Assembly (NCBI GenBank): GCA_963575745.1
Contig: CAUYUJ010003002.1
Location: forward strand, 764,403 to 828,402
Reading direction: 5' to 3'
DNA length: 64,000 nt
Source of the DNA: Prorocentrum cordatum
Taxonomy: Eukaryota > Sar > Dinophyceae > Prorocentrales > Prorocentraceae
Part shown: piece by piece, positions 46,401 through 52,400 of the stretch
Position numbering within the stretch: position 1 is the stretch's first letter
Layout: every line of letters begins with the position of its first letter
Made by a program: the position numbers and the translations under genes
Notes under the pieces: generated by a model
What the model was told of the DNA's origin: nothing
Databases searched by the model: none
What the model saw: the letters and a program-made list of their open reading frames with translations, nothing else

Positions 46401-49400
46401 AGGCTGAGGCTGAGGCTGAGGCAGGCTGAGGCTGAGGCAGGCTGAGGCTGAGGCTGAGGCAGGCTGAGGCTGAGGCTGTGACTGCGACTGCCGTTGCCGC
46501 TGCGACTGTCATCGCGAATGCGACTACGACTGCGAGAACAGCAGAATTCTACAACTGGATTTTCATCTGAATCTTAAGGGGAATGCTTTCAGATATGCTT
46601 CTACACATCGCTGTTAGGTTGCTTTGCCGGGATAATTACCTAACAGCGTTTGCTGATAGGTTTCTAGTAGGGTCAAAAGAGATCATCATGACTCCTCAAG
46701 AGGGTCTGGGCGGGCTTCCGGGGAGGAGAACCGGGAATCGATTTTCGCCAACAGTCACACACTTCGTGCTCTTCGACCTCCCAGAACTCCATTCCCGGGC
46801 CACATTCTGGAGAACCGGGAACAGAGCCGGGCTCGCTTTTCGCCAACAGTCACACACTTCGTGCTCTTCGACCTCCCAGAACTCCATTCCCAGGCCACAC
46901 TCTGGAGAACCGGGAACAGAGCCGGGCTCGTTTTTCGTCAACGGTCACACACTTCGTGCTCTTCGACCTCCCAGAACTCCATTCCCGGGCCACATTTTGG
47001 ATGCCCGGAGCCAACTGTAGGCCACTTCGTGCTCTTCGATTTCCCAGAACTCCATTCCCGGGCCACATTTTGGATGCCCGGAGCCAACTGTAGGCCACTT
47101 CGTGCTCTTCAAGTTCCCAGAACTCCATTCCTGGGCATGATTTTGAATGCCCGGAGCCAACTGTAGGCCACTTCGTGTTCTTCTAGTTCCCAGAATTCCA
47201 TTCCTGGGCCACATTTTGAATGCTGAGGCAGGCTGATGCTGCGGCCGAGGCAGGCTGAGGCTGAGGCAGGCTGAGGCTGAGGCCGAGGCTGAAGGCAGAC
47301 TGAGGCTGAGGCTGAAGCAGACTGAGGCTGAGGCTGAGGCAGGCTGAGGCTGAGGCTGAAGCAGGCTGATGCTGAGGCAGGCTGAGGCTGAGGCTGAGGC
47401 TGATGCAGGCTGAGGCTGAGGCAGGCTGAGGCTGAGGCCGAGGCTGAAGGCAGACTGAGGCTGAGGCTGAGGCTGAGCAGGCTGAGGCTGAGGCTGAGGC
47501 AGGCTGCTGAGGCTGAGGCAGGCTGAGGCTGAGGCTGAGGCTGTGACTGCGACTGCCGTTGCCGCTGCGACTGTCATCGCGAATGCGACTACGACTGCGA
47601 GAACAGCAGAATTCTACAACTGGATTTTCATCTGAATCTTAAGGGGAATGCTTTCAGATATGCTTCTACATATCGCTGTTAGGTTGCTTTGCCGGGATAT
47701 TTTTTTGTGTAGCATCGCAAGACAATCCAAGATGCTCCTCGATGGCCCCCGCCGAGAAAAGACAACACGGGGGAGGAAGAACCACCCCGACCCTCATACT
47801 TGGCGTTTGCTGCACGGCCCTTGGCGTTCACTGTTCAGCCCTGTCCCGTTCGCTTCTTTATATGGGTGCGCTGACGAAGCGGCTCCGCTTGCCGGGGTGC
47901 ACATGAGGGAGGTGGTTTCCAGCCTTCTGGAAAGCGCACGCGTCCGAGCGATGCCAAGGTGCACACGCGCAAATTCGAGCCGGCGCCGGCAGATTGAGGC
48001 TGCGCGCGCGCCTCTCTCCGGCCTCCCGGGGTGAAGCGCTCTCGGCCCAGGGCCTCTCGGGGCAGAGCTCTCGGCCCAGGGAGCAGGGCCACGACCCATG
48101 TGCTGAGCATGGCCAGGGCGACGAGACGTGTACATCCGAGGCGGTGGGGTTGAGATCGAGTGAAACGGAGTGCCCCAAGCGGGGGACATCGGTTCTCGCT
48201 TCCGTTGGTGTCGTGCGGGTTGTGCGTGCGAGCGAGGCAAGGCTGAGCTGCGCGAGCTCCTTCTGTATCGCCTCAGGGATATATCCTCACGCGACACAGT
48301 TGCCCCCAGAACCACAGGCCACACACATGCTGCTGCGCACCAACCGCGTAGACCCTATTGCAGCTCAGCCGTGTAAGTCTATCGGTTCTGGAGAATTCGC
48401 GGAGAGGTCTCAGGAGTGTGGGCAACGCACGATCCCGAAAGACTCAACAAGACGGTAGCAGTTGCAGTCATCATCGCTCACTTTGGGAGGCCCCACCCCG
48501 CCTTGTAAACTTCTGATTGCAGGCCCCCCTCTGGGAGGACTCCCTCGGGCCATCCACTCCTGTAGTTCAACTTTCTTACCTGACAGCGAAGACTGATAGG
48601 TTTCTAGTGGGGTCAAAGGAGAGCATCATGACTCCTCAGGGGGGTCGGGGCGGGACCCGGAGCGGGACCCGGCGCGGCTGCCGTCGAAGCCCAAATCGCT
48701 TGGGACATCCTCGCAAAATCGCTCTTGGCGCTGCTAGAACTCCATTCCCGGCGTACATTTTGGATGCCCGGAGCCAACTGTAAGCCACTTCGTGCTCTTC
48801 GACTTCCCAGAACTCCATTCCCGGCAAATTTTGGATGCCCGGAGCCAACTGTAGGCCACTTCGTGCTCTTCGAGTTCCCAGAACTCCATTCCGGGCCACA
48901 TTTTTGCCCGGAGCCAACTGTAGGCCACTTCGTGCTCTTCGTTCCCAGAACTCCATTCCCGGGCCACATTTTGGATGCCCGGAGCCAACTGTAGGCCACT
49001 TCGTGCTCTTCAAGTTCCCAGAACTCCATTCCTGGGCATGATTTTGAATGCCCGGAGCCAACTGTAGGCCACTTCGTGTTCTTCTAGTTCCCAGAACTCC
49101 ATTCCTGGGCCACATTTTGAATGCTGAGGCAGGCTGATGCTGCGGCCGAGGCAGGCTGAGGCTGAGGCAGGCTGAGGCTGAGGCCGAGGCTGAAGGCAGA
49201 CTGAGGCTGAGGCTGAAGCAGGACTGAGGCTGAGGCTGAGGCAGGCTGAGGCTGAGGCTGAGGCAGGCTGATGCTGAGGCAGGCTGAGGCTGAGGCTGAG
49301 GCTGATGCAGGCTGAGGCTGAGGCAGGCTGAGGCTGAGGCCGAGGCTGAAGGCAGACTGAGGCTGAGGCTGAAGCAGGCTGAGGCTGAGGCTGAGGCAGG

Positions 49401-52400
49401 CTGAGGCTGAGGCAGGCTGAGGCTGAGGCTGAGGCAGGCTGAGGCTGAGGCTGTGACTGCGACTGCCGTTGCCACTGCGACTGTCATCGCGAATGCGACT
49501 ACGACTGCGAGAACAGCAGAATTCTACAACTGGATTCTCATCTGAATCTGAAGGGGAATGCTTCCAGATATGCTCCTACACATCGCTGTTAGGTTGCTTT
49601 GCCGGGATATTTGACGTCAATGGATGGAGCCTGGTTTGGGGCGTTTCGCATGAAGCGTCCTCAGGATTTGCCTGGTTGAGCCCCTGGTTTCGCCTGGTTT
49701 GGCCAAGCGCCCCCGCCTGAGGCATCCTCAGAATTTGCCTGGTGTGCCCCCTGGTTTGGCCTTGTTTGGGGCCGGCTTCGCCTGAGACGTCCTCACACTT
49801 AGCTTGGTTTGGTTCGGTTTCGGCGCGGATTCGCATGGTGCAAACTATGTGGCGCAAGTCCGCACCTTCTCGCGGCGTTGGGCCGGTGTCTGGCGCTCGG
49901 AGAAACCTCTCCCGAGCCTGTCGTTGGGCACAACTGGAGATACATTGCCTTTCCCCGGCATCCGGGGCGTGCGTGTGGATTGTCCCGCGGTTGTCCTGTT
50001 GTTGTCTCGCGGTTGTCCTGCGGTTCTCCCGTGGCTGACCCGCGGTTGTCCTGTGCTTGTCCTGTGGCTGTCCCGCGGTTGCCCTGTGCTTGTTCTTTTG
50101 GTCGTCCCATGGTTTCCCGGTGGCTGTCCCAGTGGTTGTGCCGCGGTGGCCCTGTGTGTGTTCCGCGGTTGTCCTGTGCTTGTCCTGTGGTTGTCCCGCG
50201 GTTGTCCTGTGCTTGTCCTTTGGTCGTCCTATGGCTTTCCGGTGGCTGTCCCAATGGTTGTGCCGCGGTGGCCCTGCGTGTGTTCCATGGCTGTCCCGTG
50301 GTTGCCCCCCATGGTTGTCCCGTGGTTGCCAGCGTGTTTTTTTTCGGTGGTTCTCCCGTGGTTGCCCGTGGTTGTCCCGCCATTGCTCAGTCTGTGTATC
50401 CGTGCGCTTAACATGGCTAGCTAGTGACCCCGATCGATATGAGGTGTAACGTATGCAGCATGTATATAAGCACAGTGGCTGATGGTGGTACCAGTGTGTG
50501 AATACATATTGGGACTTGTATTTTGATAATGGTATCGACGGACTAATCGTGCGACCGGTAAATGGGGATATCGATAGAAGATATCGAGGTCGCTGGATGT
50601 ATACATCGCGATCCACATCCGACTCCAATCACGCACCGAATGCTGCACCCGTCTTCCCCAAACCTCCCTACCACCCAAATGGTGGTCTTACCAATCGGTC
50701 GGAAGACGTAGGTCGGCACATGAAGCAGGAAGGCGTTGTAAGTGGATTGGGCTCCCGCCCGCCTCCCGTAGAGGAGGGAAGAGGGAAACACGCTCGACCC
50801 TTTAAGCAGGAAGGCGGCTAAAGTAGCTTGGGATCTGGGAATCCACATCTGCCTTCCTTCAACGGCCGATGGGCACCTGTCCGGGCGCCGGTGCCACCAC
50901 CAAGGGAACGCCAGAGAAAGAACGAGAGGGCGCCTCCGCTGCCACGGCAGGCCTCGGCCACGGGCGGGCCCCCTGGCCTCGGCTCGGAGCAACGGCCCTG
51001 GAGCCGGAGCCCAACGTCGGCGGCGAGCAAAGGGGGGGGGGGGAAGCGAGACGGGGGCCTCGGCCCTCCCCTGCCGCCCCCCCGGCCACAAGCGTCGGGG
51101 CGCTCGCCGCCGCCGCAGGCCGCCGTGGCTTTCGCAGCGGTCGCCCCCAGAGCTCCGAAATCGTGGTTCTTGTGCACCGCGTGGGCTCCCGGAGCGGCGG
51201 CGAGCGAGGGAGGGGGAAGTGAGACGGAGAAGGCCCTCGCGGAAGGCGGCGAGGCTTCTTTGGAGCCCCCCGGCCTTCGGAGAGGCTGCTTCTGCGCCTT
51301 CGGGGGGAGGCTCAGAACACTCCTCGGAGGTCCGGGGGACCTCCGAGCCTTCGGAGAAAGCCCGCCCCTTCTCGCTTCCCCCCCGGGCTCGCCGCCGACA
51401 AAGGGGCGACGAAAAGAATCAGGTCTCACGCGGGATGGCACGGCGACCTTCAGCCGCGGCTCACGCGGGCCGCCAGCGCAGCACGCTACGCTGGAAGCGA
51501 GGGCGCTCACGCGCGACCTTCTGCGGGCAGCCTGCGCGCCTGGGTCTGCGCGAACGACCCCCTTTTGTTGCGTCGCTCATTTCAGCGTCCAGCTGCCGCG
51601 ATGCCTGGCCGACGACGAGCTCGCTGACGGCCGCGAAGGGCGCCGGCCGCGGGGGCACCCCGTCCGCGGCCGCGGCCTCGACGGCCCACGCCGCCAGCAG
51701 CGCCCGCGCGCGGCCGGTGGTGAGCGCCATGCGCGAGTCCAGGTGCAGCACGGCCTCCCCCTCGGACACCTGCGCAGGGAAGACGGCGGCGCACCCAGGT
51801 GAGCGAGGACCAAGAGCGGGTCTCACGCGAGGTGACGCGGCGAGCTTGCGCCGCGGCTTACGCGGGCCGCCCGCGCGGCACGCCACGTTTGAAGCGAGGG
51901 CGCTTATGCGCGAAGTTGCGCGGGCATCTTACGCGAGAATGTCGGCGCCGACGACCCCGTTTATGGGCGTCGTTAAAATGGGACGGACAATTATCGTGTG
52001 TTGGGAGTAAGTGGCTGGGACGATACAGGGCACGACTGTGTACTAAACACCTTCGGCATGCGCGGTGGTACGGATGATCTGATCCTTTCTCCCAGCCCCA
52101 TCCTCCCAACCCGATGAGCGTCTGGCTAAACAACAAGGCATACATAGGGGAGGGGGGAGGGCTTCTCAGGGGGAGGCTGCTTCTCAGCAGGCGCAGGGCT
52201 TACATCTATAACTGGAAGAGGCCCGCGCCTTCTGGGAAGCAGGGTGCTTCTAAGAAGCCCTCCCCCCTCCCCCCTGCCCCGCCCCTGCACGTGGCTGGGG
52301 ACGCCCCCCCCCCCCCCCCCTACACCTCTTCGCGTTGCGAAGAGATCGCAGCGGCCTCCGCGGGCCCTCGCCGGGCCCGCGGAGGCCGTCCGAGAACGGC

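Noticed and set aside
49976-50628. 350-codon minus-strand frame with GQPQDNRGT repeats
   Set aside because: The peptide repeat follows a degenerate short DNA repeat, and no unique domain is attached.
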